Positions 1 to 8,728 of a stretch of 64,000 nt of DNA are shown here, one piece after another. The notes beneath the pieces were generated by a model that was given only the letters and a program-made list of their open reading frames with translations, was not told the origin of the DNA and searched no databases. Source of the stretch: Xanthomonas sp. NCPPB 1128 (GTDB taxonomy: Bacteria; Pseudomonadota; Gammaproteobacteria; Xanthomonadales; Xanthomonadaceae); the NCBI RefSeq assembly GCF_001043115.1, contig NZ_LFME01000001.1, forward strand, positions 372,001-436,000, written 5' to 3'. A program made the translations under genes and the position numbers. Every line of letters starts with the position of its first letter. The first letter of the stretch is position 1.

Positions 1-1416
1 GGTCCAGCCGACGAACACCTTCCAGTGCTCCTGGAATGCCTGGAAGAACAGGCCGACGCAGAACAGCGCGCCCAGCGGGCACACCGCCCAGAACAGCGGC
101 ACCCGGAACGGACGCGGCAGATCGGGACGGGTGAAGCGCAGCACCATCACGCCGACGCAGACCGTGGCGAAGGCCAGCAGGGTGCCCATCGACACCAGTT
201 CGCCGAGCACGTCCAGCGGGATCAGCCCGGCCAGCAGCGCGGCCAGCACGCCGACCACCACGGTGCCGACGTACGGGGTGTGGAAGCGGCGATGGACCTT
301 GCCGAACAGCTTCGGCAGCAAGCCATCGCGCGCCATCGTGTAGAAGATGCGCGGCTGCGCCATCAGCATCACCAGCACCACCGAGGACAGGCCGGCGATG
401 GCGCCGATCTCGACGAAGGTCTTCAGCCAGGCCAGCTGCGGGTAATGCTCCAGCGCGGTGGCCACCGGCTTGGCGGTGCCCAGTTGGGTGTAGGGCAGCA
501 GGCCGGTCAGCACCGCGCAGACGATGATGTAGATGACGGTGCAGATGGCCAGCGACACCAGGATGCCGATCGGCATGTTCTTCTGTGGGTCCTTGGTCTC
601 GCCGGCGGAAGTGGAGACCGCATCGAAGCCGATGTAGGAGAAGAACACGATGGAGGCCGCGCGGAAGATGCCGCTCCAGCCGAACTCGCCCGGGCCGGTA
701 TTTTCCGGGATGAACGGATGCCAGTTGTCCGGGTTGATGTAGAAGACGCCGACGCCGACGAACAGGCAGATCACCAACACCTTGATCGCCACCACGATGG
801 CGTTGACGAAGGCCGACTGGGTGACGCCGACGTAGCACAGCGTGCTGACCGCGGCCACGATCAGCACCGCCGGCAGGTTGACGATGTTGCCCGAGGCCAC
901 GAACGCGTGGCCGGTCCAGGTCAGTGGCGCGCTGGCCAGTTCCGCGGGGAAGGGCAGGCCGAGGGTGCCGGTGACGAAGCTGATGAGGTAGGCCGACCAG
1001 CCGACCGCGACGCTGGAGCCGGCGAACAGGTATTCCAGCACCAGGCACCAGCCGATGAACCAGGCCACGCCTTCGCCGAGCGTGGCGTAGGAATACGAGT
1101 AGGCGCTGCCGGAGACCGGCAGCATCGCCGCGAACTCGGCGTAGCACAGGCCGGCGAAGGCGCAGGCCAGGCCGGCGAACACGAACGACAGCATCACCGC
1201 CGGGCCGGCGTGATTGGCCGCGGCCTGGCCGGTGAGCACGAAGATGCCGGCGCCGATCACCGCGCCGATGCCGAGCAGGATCAGGTGCCGGGCGGTGAGG
1301 GTGCGTTTGAGGGTGCCTTCGCCCTCCAGACTGCCTTCGAACGGTTCGCCGGCATCGACGTGACCGGCGGGTTCGATCGGCTTGACCCTCAACAGAGACT
1401 TGAGCATTCGGTGCAT
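1..1416 (-). CDS. APC-family amino acid permease (C-terminus cut by window edge)
   Basis: This is an inner-membrane amino acid/proton transporter of the APC superfamily (YfnA/CAT-like). Reading the minus strand from an ATG at 1414-1416 gives MHRMLKSLLRVKPIEPAG, then a soluble N-terminus and the family's first-helix signature GIGAVIGAGIFVLTG at about residues 46-60. Further hydrophobic helices follow, including a GSAYSYSYATLGE segment typical of the family. About 472 codons are open up to base 1, so only the last residues are likely missing (family about 480-500). A second in-frame ATG lies at 1405-1407. It is divergent from the NUDIX gene. Substrate is not predictable from sequence; cationic amino acids are the usual annotation. 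Confidence 0.9.
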   Translation of the reverse strand, partial: MHRMLKSLLRVKPIEPAGHVDAGEPFEGSLEGEGTLKRTLTARHLILLGIGAVIGAGIFVLTGQAAANHAGPAVMLSFVFAGLACAFAGLCYAEFAAMLPVSGSAYSYSYATLGEGVAWFIGWCLVLEYLFAGSSVAVGWSAYLISFVTGTLGLPFPAELASAPLTWTGHAFVASGNIVNLPAVLIVAAVSTLCYVGVTQSAFVNAIVVAIKVLVICLFVGVGVFYINPDNWHPFIPENTGPGEFGWSGIFRAASIVFFSYIGFDAVSTSAGETKDPQKNMPIGILVSLAICTVIYIIVCAVLTGLLPYTQLGTAKPVATALEHYPQLAWLKTFVEIGAIAGLSSVVLVMLMAQPRIFYTMARDGLLPKLFGKVHRRFHTPYVGTVVVGVLAALLAGLIPLDVLGELVSMGTLLAFATVCVGVMVLRFTRPDLPRPFRVPLFWAVCPLGALFCVGLFFQAFQEHWKVFVGWT

Positions 1417-1576
1417 CCCCAGGTGGCGGTACGGGGCAAGCGGCCCCGGCAATGGCGAAGCGCCGGGCCCGCAGCGGGCGACGCAAGCGTCGTACCATGC
1501 CAAAGCCGGCCGGCCGCCACAAGCCGCGCTGCACCGTGGACGGCGATAATGGCCGCCCCCGAACGCGAGAACGCCG

Positions 1577-2158
1577 ATGCCGGAGCCGTCCCTACGCCAG
1601 CAGTTGCAGGTCCATGCCCGGCAATGCCCGGACCAGGCCGAGGTCGCCGCGCAGTTCCTGGCCTTGCTCGACGACACCGCCGATCCGTTCGTGCGCGACC
1701 GCCTGGATGGCCATCTCACCGGCTCGGCCTGGCTGGTCAGCGCCGACGGCACGCGCACCCTGCTGACCCACCACCGCAAGCTGCAGCGCTGGCTGCAACT
1801 GGGCGGGCACGCCGACGGCGACCGCGATCTGGCGCGGGTGGCACTGAAGGAGGCCGAGGAAGAATCCGGGCTGCCCGGCCTGGCACTGGAGGATGGTGCG
1901 ATCTTCGACCTGGACCGCCACTGGATTCCCGCCCGCGGCGAGGTATCAGGACACTGGCATTACGACGCGCGCTACGTGGTCCGCGCCGGCGTCGACGAGG
2001 CGTTCGCGGTCAGCGAAGAATCGCTGGCCCTGGCCTGGCGCCCAATCACCGAATTGCTGGACGAAGCGGACCTGGATCCGTCGCTGCGGCGCATGGCGCG
2101 CAAGTGGCTGCAACGCGGTGCATTAGCCCCTCTCCCCTCGGGAGAGGGGTTGGGGTGA
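1577..2158 (+). CDS. NUDIX hydrolase, 3' end merged with a repeat element
   Basis: Predicted cytoplasmic NUDIX hydrolase of 193 aa, cleaving a nucleoside-diphosphate-linked compound of unknown identity. The NUDIX box lies at residues 76-99: GGHADGD followed by KEAEEESGL, with Lys replacing the usual Arg of the REuxEE core. The upstream LLTHHRKLQRWLQLGGH segment is typical of this subfamily. The last residues (about LAPLPSGEGLG) and the TGA stop are encoded by the first copy of the repeat array that fills 2125-2700, so the natural C-terminus was probably shorter and was extended or replaced by repeat insertion. Function remains general; the fold is secure. Confidence 0.85.
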   Translation: MPEPSLRQQLQVHARQCPDQAEVAAQFLALLDDTADPFVRDRLDGHLTGSAWLVSADGTRTLLTHHRKLQRWLQLGGHADGDRDLARVALKEAEEESGLPGLALEDGAIFDLDRHWIPARGEVSGHWHYDARYVVRAGVDEAFAVSEESLALAWRPITELLDEADLDPSLRRMARKWLQRGALAPLPSGEGLG

Positions 2159-2700
2159 GGGTGCGGGGCGCGCAGCGCATGTGGTGTTTCAGCTGCACGA
2201 GGCTGCGCCCGTACCCTCATCCGCCCCTGCGGGGCACCTTCTCCCGGCGGGAGAAGGAAGCGCCGGCTCCGGCTGGATGGCTGAGCCCCTCTCCCCTCGG
2301 GAGAGGGGTTGGGGTGAGGGTACGGAGCGCGCAGCGCACGCGGTGTTTAGCTGCACGAGGCTGCGCGCGGACCCTCATCCGCGATGTTAGCTGCACGAGG
2401 CTGGGCCCGTACCCTCATCCGCCCCTGCGGGGCACCTTCTCCCGGCGGGAGAAGGAAAAGCCGGCTCCGGTCGGATGGCTGAGCCCCTCTCCCCTCGGGA
2501 GAGGGGTTGGGGTGAGGGTCGGGCGCGCAGCGCACGCGGTGTTTAGCTGCACAAGGCTGCGCCCGTACCCTCATCCGCCCCTGCGGGGCACCTTCTCCCG
2601 GCGGGAGAAGGAAAAGCCGGCTCCGGTCGGATGGCTAAGCCCCTCTCCCCCCGGGAGAGGGGTTGGGGTGAGGGTACGGGCGCGCAGCGCACCCACGAAT
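2125..2700. repeat. Tandem array of ~158-bp intergenic repeat (4 units)
   Basis: The gene-free stretch between the NUDIX gene and serA is almost entirely a tandem array. Each unit has an A part (CCTCTCCCCTCGGGAGAGG hairpin followed by GGTTGGGGTGAGGGT; copies start near 2125, 2284, 2481 and 2638) and a B part (ACCCTCATCCGCCCCTGC then the hairpin CTTCTCCCGGCGGGAGAAG; copies near 2211, 2408 and 2563). Unit spacing is 159, 197 and 157 bp. The long middle unit carries a 39-bp internal duplication around 2347-2405. The array ends next to a short GAATCCCCAATCCCC motif at 2697. The same A/B family recurs at 26244-26417. Confidence 0.85.
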
Positions 2701-2719
2701 CCCCAATCCCCATTCCCCG

Positions 2720-3961
2720 CTAGTAAAGAATGCGCGTCCGCAACGTCCCCGCCACCTGCGCCAGTTCGTCCTTCAGCACCGCGGCCAGTTCCTCGCTGGC
2801 GGCGACGTCGATCACCACGTAGCCGACCTTGGGGTCGGTGCGCAGGAACTGGCCGTCGATGTTGACGTTGTGGCGCGAGAACAGTTCGTTGATCTGCGAC
2901 AGCACGCCCGGCACGTTGCGGTGGATGTGCAACAGGCGCAGGCTTTCGGCGTGCTCGGGCAGGGTCACCTCGGGGAAGTTCACCGCCGACAGGGTGCTGC
3001 CGTTGTCGCTGTAGCGCACCAGCTTGGCCGCCACTTCCACGCCGATGTTGTCCTGCGCTTCCAGCGTGCTGCCGCCCACATGCGGGGTCAGGATCACGTT
3101 GTCGTGCGCGGCCAGTGGCGATTCGAACAGGTCGCCGTTGCCCTTGGGTTCGATCGGGAACACGTCCACCGCGGCGCCGCCGATGTGGCCGCTGCGCAGC
3201 GCCGCGTCCAGCGCATCGATGTCGATCACCGTGCCGCGCGAGGCGTTGATCAGGTGTGCGCCCGGCTTCATCTGCGCCAGTTGTGCCGCCCCGATCATGT
3301 TGCGGGTGGCCGCGGTTTCCGGCACGTGCAGGGTGACCACGTCGGCGCGCGCCAGCAGGTCGTCCAGATCGGTGGCGGTGCGGGCGTTGCCCAGCGACAG
3401 CTTGGTCTCGATGTCGTGGAAGATCACCTGCATGCCCAGCGCCTCGGCCAGCACGCCAACCTGGGTGCCGATGTGGCCGTAGCCGACGATGCCCAGCACC
3501 TTGCCGCGCGTCTCGTGACTGCCGGCGGCCGACTTCGACCAGCCGCCGCGGTGGCATTCGGCGTTCTTCTGCGGAATGCCGCGCAACAGCAGGATGGCCT
3601 CGGCGATCACCAGCTCGGCGACGCTGCGGGTGTTGGAGTAGGGCGCATTGAACACGGGGATGCCGGCCAGTTCGGCGGCGTCCAGGTCGACTTGGTTGGT
3701 GCCGATGCAGAAGCAGCCGACCGCGATCAGGCGCTTGGCCTGGGCCAGCACCTCGGCGCTGAGCTGGGTGCGCGAGCGGATGCCGACGATGTGCGCCTCG
3801 GCGATGCGCTGCTTGAGCTCGTCTTCCGGCAGCGACTTGGCGTGCAGCTCGATCTGCGAGTAACCGGCCGCGCGGAACACGTCGACGGCGGTCTGGCTGA
3901 TGCCTTCGAGCAGCAGCACGCGGATATCCTGCTTCGGAAACGAGGTCTTCTTGGGCGACAT
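2720..3961 (-). CDS. serA: D-3-phosphoglycerate dehydrogenase
   Basis: Catalyses the first step of serine synthesis, 3-phosphoglycerate to 3-phosphohydroxypyruvate, with NAD. Starting at ATG 3959-3961 (MSPKKTSFPKQDIRVLLLEG) the protein is 413 aa, close to the 410 aa of E. coli SerA; the longer open frame upstream has no family resemblance. Visible elements: Rossmann motif GIVGYGHIGTQVG, active-site ILTPHVGGST histidine, and a C-terminal ACT domain with HRNVPGVLSQINELF for serine feedback. It is divergent from the flavoenzyme at 4222. SerA of this type is known to make D-2-hydroxyglutarate as by-product, which fits the neighbour. Confidence 0.95.
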   Translation of the reverse strand: MSPKKTSFPKQDIRVLLLEGISQTAVDVFRAAGYSQIELHAKSLPEDELKQRIAEAHIVGIRSRTQLSAEVLAQAKRLIAVGCFCIGTNQVDLDAAELAGIPVFNAPYSNTRSVAELVIAEAILLLRGIPQKNAECHRGGWSKSAAGSHETRGKVLGIVGYGHIGTQVGVLAEALGMQVIFHDIETKLSLGNARTATDLDDLLARADVVTLHVPETAATRNMIGAAQLAQMKPGAHLINASRGTVIDIDALDAALRSGHIGGAAVDVFPIEPKGNGDLFESPLAAHDNVILTPHVGGSTLEAQDNIGVEVAAKLVRYSDNGSTLSAVNFPEVTLPEHAESLRLLHIHRNVPGVLSQINELFSRHNVNIDGQFLRTDPKVGYVVIDVAASEELAAVLKDELAQVAGTLRTRILY

Positions 3962-4099
3962 TGCAGTGAGGGAGCGATGGCCAACGGGCCGGTCACTATG
4001 CCAGATGGCTCCGCGCTTTGGTGCGCCGCAATAGGATGCCGGGAGGCCGTGGATGCAACGCCGGTGGAAGGTTTCAGGTGTATCGATCGCCGCAGCCGC

Positions 4100-4140
4100 G
4101 GCGCGGGATTCGGGAGTCGGGAGTGGGGATTCGCAAGAGC
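4100..4140. repeat. GGGATTCGGGAGT-type short G-rich repeat
   Basis: Between serA and the flavoenzyme, GGGATTCGGGAGTCGGGAGT is followed by GGGGATTCGC. It is one of three places in the window (also 2695-2720 and 9300-9404) with this GGGATTGGGGATT-like word. The rest of the 260-bp interval shows no gene. Confidence 0.5.
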
Positions 4141-4221
4141 AGGCAGCGTCCTCAGCAACTGGACGGCATCGCACAACGCTGGCACGCTTGAACGCTTATC
4201 TACGCTTCGACCTTTCCGCCC

Positions 4222-5610
4222 ATGACCGACCCGCGCCTGGATGCCCTGGCCCTTGCCGTTCCCGGCCTGCGCCTGAAGACCGATCCCGCCGACCTGGAGC
4301 ACTACGGTCGCGACTGGACCCGGCGTTGGACCCCGGCGCCGCTGGCCATCGCGTTGCCGGCGACGGTGGAAGAGGTGCAGGCGGTGCTGCACTGGGCCAA
4401 CGACCATGCGGTGGCGGTGGTGCCCTCCGGCGGCCGCACCGGCCTGTCCGGCGGCGCGGTGGCCGCACACGTGGAGCTGGTGCTGAGCCTGGAGCGGATG
4501 AACAAGGCGCTGGCCTTCGATCCGGTCGACCGCACGCTCACCGTGCAGGCGGGCATGCCGCTGGAAGCGGTGCACAACGCCGCGCGCGAGCATGGCCTGC
4601 TGTACCCGGTGGACTTCGCCGCGCGCGGGTCGTGCTCGATCGGCGGCAACATCGCCACCAATGCCGGCGGCATCCGCGTGATCCGCTATGGCAACACCCG
4701 CGAGTGGATCGCCGGGTTGAAGGTGGTCACCGGCAGCGGCGAACTGCTAGAGCTCAACCGTGGATTGATCAAGAATTCCAGCGGCTACGATTTCCGCCAG
4801 TTGCTGATCGGCTCCGAAGGCACGCTGGGCATCGTGGTCGAGGCCACCCTGCGGCTCACCGATCCGCCGCCGCCGAGCAACGTGATGCTGCTGGCGCTGC
4901 CCTCGTTCGAGGTGCTGATGCAAGTGTTCGCTGCGTTCCGTAGCCGGCTGCAGCTGGAGGCGTTCGAGTTCTTCACCGACCGCGCACTGCAGCACGTGCT
5001 GGCGCACGGCGCGCAGGCGCCGTTCGACACGGTGTATCCGTATTACGTGGTCACCGAATACGCCAGCGGCAACGAGGCGCAGGAGGCCGCGGCGCTGGCG
5101 GCGTTCGAGGCGTGCATGGAGCAGGGCTGGGTATTGGACGGGGTGATCAGCCAGAGCGAGGCGCAGGCCGCGCAGTTGTGGCGCCTGCGCGAAGGCATCA
5201 CCGAGGCGGTGGCGCGCTACACCCCGTACAAGAACGACGTGTCGGTGCGGATCTCGGCGATGCCGGCGTTCCTGGCGCGCACCCAGGCGCTGCTCGGCGA
5301 GGCCTACCCGCAGTTCGAGGTGGTGTGGTTCGGCCACATCGGCGACGGCAACCTGCACATCAACGTGCTCAAGCCCGACGCCACCGCGCCGGCCGATTTC
5401 ATCGCCGCCTGCGAGCAGGTTACCAAGCTGCTGGCGCAGGTGCTGGCCGAGCACGGTGGCAGCATCTCCGCCGAGCACGGCATCGGCCTGGTCAAGAAGC
5501 CGTACCTGGACAGCACCCGCAGCGCCGAGGAGATCGCGCTGATGCGCGCGGTCAAGCGTGTGTTCGATCCGGCCGGGCTGCTCAATCCGGGCAAGCTGTT
5601 CGATCCCTGA
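4222..5610 (+). CDS. FAD-binding oxidoreductase, likely D-2-hydroxyglutarate dehydrogenase
   Basis: A 462-aa cytoplasmic flavoprotein of the FAD_binding_4/FAD-oxidase_C family. The N-terminal PCMH fold shows PSGGRTGLSGGAV (about residue 73) and GGNIATNAGGIRVIRYGNTR. The C-terminal domain has the metal-binding HIGDGNLHINVL and EHGIGLVKK motifs typical of D-lactate and D-2-hydroxyglutarate dehydrogenases. In Pseudomonas an enzyme of this class is coupled to SerA: it reoxidises the D-2-hydroxyglutarate made by SerA and passes electrons to the ETF system. The divergent serA next door supports that role here. D-lactate or glycolate dehydrogenase activity remains possible. Confidence 0.85.
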   Translation: MTDPRLDALALAVPGLRLKTDPADLEHYGRDWTRRWTPAPLAIALPATVEEVQAVLHWANDHAVAVVPSGGRTGLSGGAVAAHVELVLSLERMNKALAFDPVDRTLTVQAGMPLEAVHNAAREHGLLYPVDFAARGSCSIGGNIATNAGGIRVIRYGNTREWIAGLKVVTGSGELLELNRGLIKNSSGYDFRQLLIGSEGTLGIVVEATLRLTDPPPPSNVMLLALPSFEVLMQVFAAFRSRLQLEAFEFFTDRALQHVLAHGAQAPFDTVYPYYVVTEYASGNEAQEAAALAAFEACMEQGWVLDGVISQSEAQAAQLWRLREGITEAVARYTPYKNDVSVRISAMPAFLARTQALLGEAYPQFEVVWFGHIGDGNLHINVLKPDATAPADFIAACEQVTKLLAQVLAEHGGSISAEHGIGLVKKPYLDSTRSAEEIALMRAVKRVFDPAGLLNPGKLFDP

Positions 5611-5726
5611 GCCCTGCGGCACGACTGCCGCACGGCGCGTTCAGGCGCTGCGCGCGGCGGACCGCTAGGCTATGCGGCGCGGCGCTGGCCGTCCCCCTTT
5701 TCACGATCCTGTTTGGAACGATTGCG

Positions 5727-6044
5727 ATGACCCGAGTGACCGCGCGCTGCGCCCTGCTGTTCGCCCTGATCCTGCCCGCGTTCGCGCAGGCGTCCAGCTT
5801 CGCCGGCAGCTCCGCCGGCTCGGCCTCGGCCGGCTCTGCCGGCAGCTCGGCGTCCTCGGACAGCAGTTCCAACAACGACAAGGTGGTGCTGCAGGCGCGC
5901 GACGATGCGGCCGGCTTCGTCGCCAGCGCCGGCCGCATCCGCGGCGTGCAACTGGAAGCGGCGCTGCGCGTGCTGCGCGAGCGCAACCCGCAGGCGCAGC
6001 AGGCCAGCGACCTGGAACTGGCGCAGGCGATCCTGGCGCTGTGA
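5727..6044 (+). CDS. Small secreted DUF2388-like protein
   Basis: A 105-aa protein with a signal peptide (MTRVTARCALLFALILPAFA, cleavage near AQA-SS), then a Ser/Gly/Ala-rich segment (about 24-50) and a compact C-terminal domain. That domain has KVVLQARDDAAGFVASAGR at about residues 52-70 and ends DLELAQAILAL. This pattern matches my memory of the DUF2388 family, which is known from Pseudomonas and has no established function. The downstream gene starts on the overlapping GTGA, so the two are probably translated together. Predicted periplasmic or secreted. Family assignment is by pattern only. Confidence 0.7.
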   Translation: MTRVTARCALLFALILPAFAQASSFAGSSAGSASAGSAGSSASSDSSSNNDKVVLQARDDAAGFVASAGRIRGVQLEAALRVLRERNPQAQQASDLELAQAILAL

Positions 6045-7963
6045 CCGCACGCCGGCCGTGGCCCATGGGCGCGCGGTGGCTAACGTTGTTGGCGCTGGCC
6101 TCTGCGATGCACGCAGCGGCCGCGCCGCTCTCTGTCGATGACACCGGTCTGACCCCGGGCGAGCGCATGGCCAGCCAGGCCGTGCTGGCCGCGGCGCAGG
6201 CGCGGCTGCCGCCGGCCTGGACCGCGGCCCTGCCCGCAGGGCTGCCGCTGCAATGGCGCGACGATTTGCCGGCACAGGTGCACGGGCGCGCGCAGGCCAA
6301 GCGCCTGCTGTTGAACAAGCGCCTGCTGCGCGACTGGATGGCGGCGCCAGGGAGCGACCCCGATCCGGTCGCCGACCCGGCGCGGCGGCCGACACTGGCC
6401 GCCTTGCTGCACGAACTGGCCCATTTCTACGACCGCTCCATGGCCGGGCATCTGTCGTCCGATCCGCGGCTGCTGGATCTGGCCGGCTGGCAGGTGAGCC
6501 CGATGCGCCTGGGCCTGCGCCGCGGCGAGAACCGGTTCACCGAGCGCAGCCCGGATCGCTACGAACTGCAGTCGCCTGCCGAGTTCGTGGCGGTGAATCT
6601 CGAGCACTTCCTGCTCGATCCGGACTACGCCTGCCGCCGCCCGGCGCTGGCCCGCTACTTCGCCGCGCGCCTGGCGTGGACGCCGCCAACGAGCGCATGC
6701 GCGCCCGGCCAGGTCTTCGTGCAGGACGCGCTGGCCGATGCGGACGCATTGCTGCAGATTGATCCGGCACGGGTCTACGCGGTGGATTACCTGCTGGCCG
6801 AGGGCAATGCACAGCCGATGAGCCACTGGGGCCACAGCATGTTGCGCCTGGTGATCTGCGCGCCGGGACGGCCATTGGGGCCGGCATGCCGGCTGGACCT
6901 CGCCGAGCACCGGGTGCTGTCGTTCCGCGCCTTCGTCGACGACGTGCAGATCTCCAACCTGCGCGGACTCACCGGCTCCTACCCGTCGCGGCTGTTCGTG
7001 CTGCCGCTGCGCCAGGTGGTGGACGACTACACCCAGGTGCAACTGCGCGGCCTGCAGTCGCTGCCGCTGCGGCTGTCGCGCGAAGAGATCGCCGCGCTGC
7101 TGGAGCGCGCCGCGCAACTGCACTGGAGCTACGACGGCCGCTACTACTTCCTCAGCAACAACTGCGCGGTGGAGACCTACGCCTTGCTGCACGACGGCGT
7201 GCCGCGGCTGGCGGCCGCGCACCTGTCCGGGATCAGCCCGACCGGCCTGCGCCGGCGCCTGGTCCGCGCCGGCATCGCCGATGCATCGGTTTTCGAGGAT
7301 GCCGACACGGCGGTGCGCGATGGCTACTTCTTCCCTGCGGCAAGCGCGCACTTTGCGGAGATGTTTGCCGTGGCGCGTGGTTCCTTGGCGCTGCCGGCCC
7401 GCAATGTCGACGCGTGGCTGGACCTGCCGGCCGCGCAGCGCGCGCCGTGGCTGCAGCGCGGCGACCTGCGCGCCAGTGCCGCCTTGCTGCTGCTGGAGAA
7501 CGCCGCCCGCCGCCGCGCCGAACAGCGCGGACGCGATGCGCTGAAGCGGCGCTATCTGGGCAAGCCGCTGCCGACCGCGATGGCCAGTGCGGGCGAGGGC
7601 GATGCGGGTGCCGACACCAGCGATGCCGCCAGTGCGGTACGGGCGGTGCTGGCCGAGCAAGGCCTGCTCAGTCAGCCGGCGAGCCTGCTGCAGGGGCAGC
7701 CGGGCTATGGCCTGCCGCAGACGCAGGAACGCGCCTGGCTGCAGGTGCAGGGACAGGCACGGATCGCGGCGCTGCACGTCGACGGCGCCGCGCTGCAGAC
7801 GCGCCTGCGCGGGTTGCTGCCGGCGCCGCTGCAGGCGGAACTGGCGCAGATCGATGCCAACCTGGCGACGCTGGGCGCACGCCTGCGCATGCTCAATCGC
7901 GAAGGCGGCGGCCTGCAGTTGCGGTCGCCTTCGGTGTTGCAGCAGGGGAGTGGGAAGCCGTAG
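6041..7963 (+). CDS. DUF4105-type secreted protein with HExxH motif
   Basis: About 640 aa, exported. GTG 6041 overlaps the previous stop; ATG 6065 is the alternative and gives a clean signal peptide (MGARWLTLLALASAMHAAAA). From ATG 6065, residues 116-120 read HELAH inside LLHELAHFYD, a zinc-metallopeptidase-like motif. The middle part (about 235-400) carries the DUF4105 pattern: AVDYLLAEGNAQPMSHWGHS, ENRFTERSP upstream, and LSNNCAVETYALL, with conserved His, Asn and Cys as in NlpC/P60-like lipid or cell-wall enzymes. No characterised homologue is known to me. Partner of the DUF2388-like gene upstream; both likely act in the periplasm. Confidence 0.75.
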   Translation: MTARRPWPMGARWLTLLALASAMHAAAAPLSVDDTGLTPGERMASQAVLAAAQARLPPAWTAALPAGLPLQWRDDLPAQVHGRAQAKRLLLNKRLLRDWMAAPGSDPDPVADPARRPTLAALLHELAHFYDRSMAGHLSSDPRLLDLAGWQVSPMRLGLRRGENRFTERSPDRYELQSPAEFVAVNLEHFLLDPDYACRRPALARYFAARLAWTPPTSACAPGQVFVQDALADADALLQIDPARVYAVDYLLAEGNAQPMSHWGHSMLRLVICAPGRPLGPACRLDLAEHRVLSFRAFVDDVQISNLRGLTGSYPSRLFVLPLRQVVDDYTQVQLRGLQSLPLRLSREEIAALLERAAQLHWSYDGRYYFLSNNCAVETYALLHDGVPRLAAAHLSGISPTGLRRRLVRAGIADASVFEDADTAVRDGYFFPAASAHFAEMFAVARGSLALPARNVDAWLDLPAAQRAPWLQRGDLRASAALLLLENAARRRAEQRGRDALKRRYLGKPLPTAMASAGEGDAGADTSDAASAVRAVLAEQGLLSQPASLLQGQPGYGLPQTQERAWLQVQGQARIAALHVDGAALQTRLRGLLPAPLQAELAQIDANLATLGARLRMLNREGGGLQLRSPSVLQQGSGKP

Positions 7964-8033
7964 TGCCGCCTACCAGGCTGGTCAGCGAGGCGGCGAAGTG
8001 AGAGGTAGTGCGCGCGTGGTTGAGGATGCTGCG

Positions 8034-8056
8034 GTCGCGGCTGAAGCCGCTCCTAC
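8034..8056 (-). repeat. REP element (GTAG type), minus orientation
   Basis: Reads GTAGGAGCGGCTTCAGCCGC plus GAC on the minus strand; the GCGGCT-TC-AGCCGC arms form a hairpin. GTAG-headed REPs of this kind are abundant in Xanthomonadaceae. It faces the copy at 8189 about 130 bp away, forming a REPIN-like inverted pair. Confidence 0.75.
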
Positions 8057-8142
8057 GACGCGGCCGGCGTCGATTTCCCTGCATCGGCTGGTTGCAGGCA
8101 CGGCCTTGTCGCAATGAAAGGAGACCGATAGGTCCAGTCGTC

Positions 8143-8156
8143 GGGACTGAAGTCCC
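8143..8156. repeat. GGGACT-GA-AGTCCC hairpin repeat
   Basis: A perfect 6-bp-arm hairpin between the two REPs, followed by TCCCACAG. It lies in the 338-bp gene-free interval 7964-8301, which otherwise shows only the REP pair. Confidence 0.5.
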
Positions 8157-8188
8157 TCCCACAGAAAAGCGGTGTCTCTTCAGCTCCT

Positions 8189-8211
8189 GTAGGAGCGGCT
8201 TCGGCCGCGAC
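8189..8211 (+). repeat. REP element (GTAG type), plus orientation
   Basis: GTAGGAGCGGCTTCGGCCGC followed by GAC; same family as 8034-8056 and 17239-17261, with one base changed in the loop-side arm (TCGG instead of TCAG). It is the plus half of the inverted pair. Confidence 0.75.
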
Positions 8212-8301
8212 GAGCGAAGCGGGGAAATTGACCGATGTCGATGGCCGTCAGGGCTGAGGTCCTACCGCGAGGGCATGACCTCGCCGACCCGCAAGCCGCC
8301 A

Positions 8302-8724
8302 TCACGGCACCTCGAGATCGACATCCTTGCCGTAACGGCGCAGCCACGCGTCGCGTGGCGGGTCCTGGCGGTACTGCGCGCGCAGCTTCGCCCAGGTCTG
8401 CTCGTTGCCGTCGCAATACTTGGCCATCGCCTTTTCCAGTTCGCGCCCCCGCGCCGCGTCGTAGGCGTCTTCGCCGGCGAAGTGATTGCAGGTGTCCTGG
8501 CGTGCGACGAAGGCGCGGATCGGCTCGGGCATCGAGCAGAAGCCGTCATGGTGCTCGGGATCGACCGCGTCCGGAATCGTGCACGTGGGCTTGGCCGCGG
8601 CCGCCGCGGCCGGCGTCACCGGCGCCGCGAGCGCCAGCGCCGGCAGGGCCAGCAGCAGGCCGAGGCACGCGCGCCGTGGCGCGTACGCGGCGCGGGAGGC
8701 GTGGTTGGCACGGCGCCCGCGCAT
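8302..8724 (-). CDS. Small secreted protein of unknown function
   Basis: A 140-aa protein, not recognised. After an Arg-rich start it has a hydrophobic export segment (about residues 19-34, ending ALALAAP). The mature part has four cysteines (PTCTIPD, DGFCSMPE, QDTCNHFAGE, AKYCDGNE), which could make two disulfides. It lies 4 bp after efpL on the same strand and is probably co-transcribed with it. The Cys pattern and Asp/Glu-rich helical C-terminus suggest a small folded periplasmic protein. No function can be assigned. Confidence 0.7.
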   Translation of the reverse strand: MRGRRANHASRAAYAPRRACLGLLLALPALALAAPVTPAAAAAAKPTCTIPDAVDPEHHDGFCSMPEPIRAFVARQDTCNHFAGEDAYDAARGRELEKAMAKYCDGNEQTWAKLRAQYRQDPPRDAWLRRYGKDVDLEVP

Positions 8725-8728
8725 GGGC

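Noticed and set aside
25-2865. 946-codon plus-strand open frame
   Set aside because: It is antisense to the permease and then crosses the repeat array; composition is Gln/His/Arg-rich shadow coding typical of high-GC DNA.
4004-4174. Longer SerA start
   Set aside because: Residues upstream of MSPKK have no SerA similarity, and the shorter form has the usual length.
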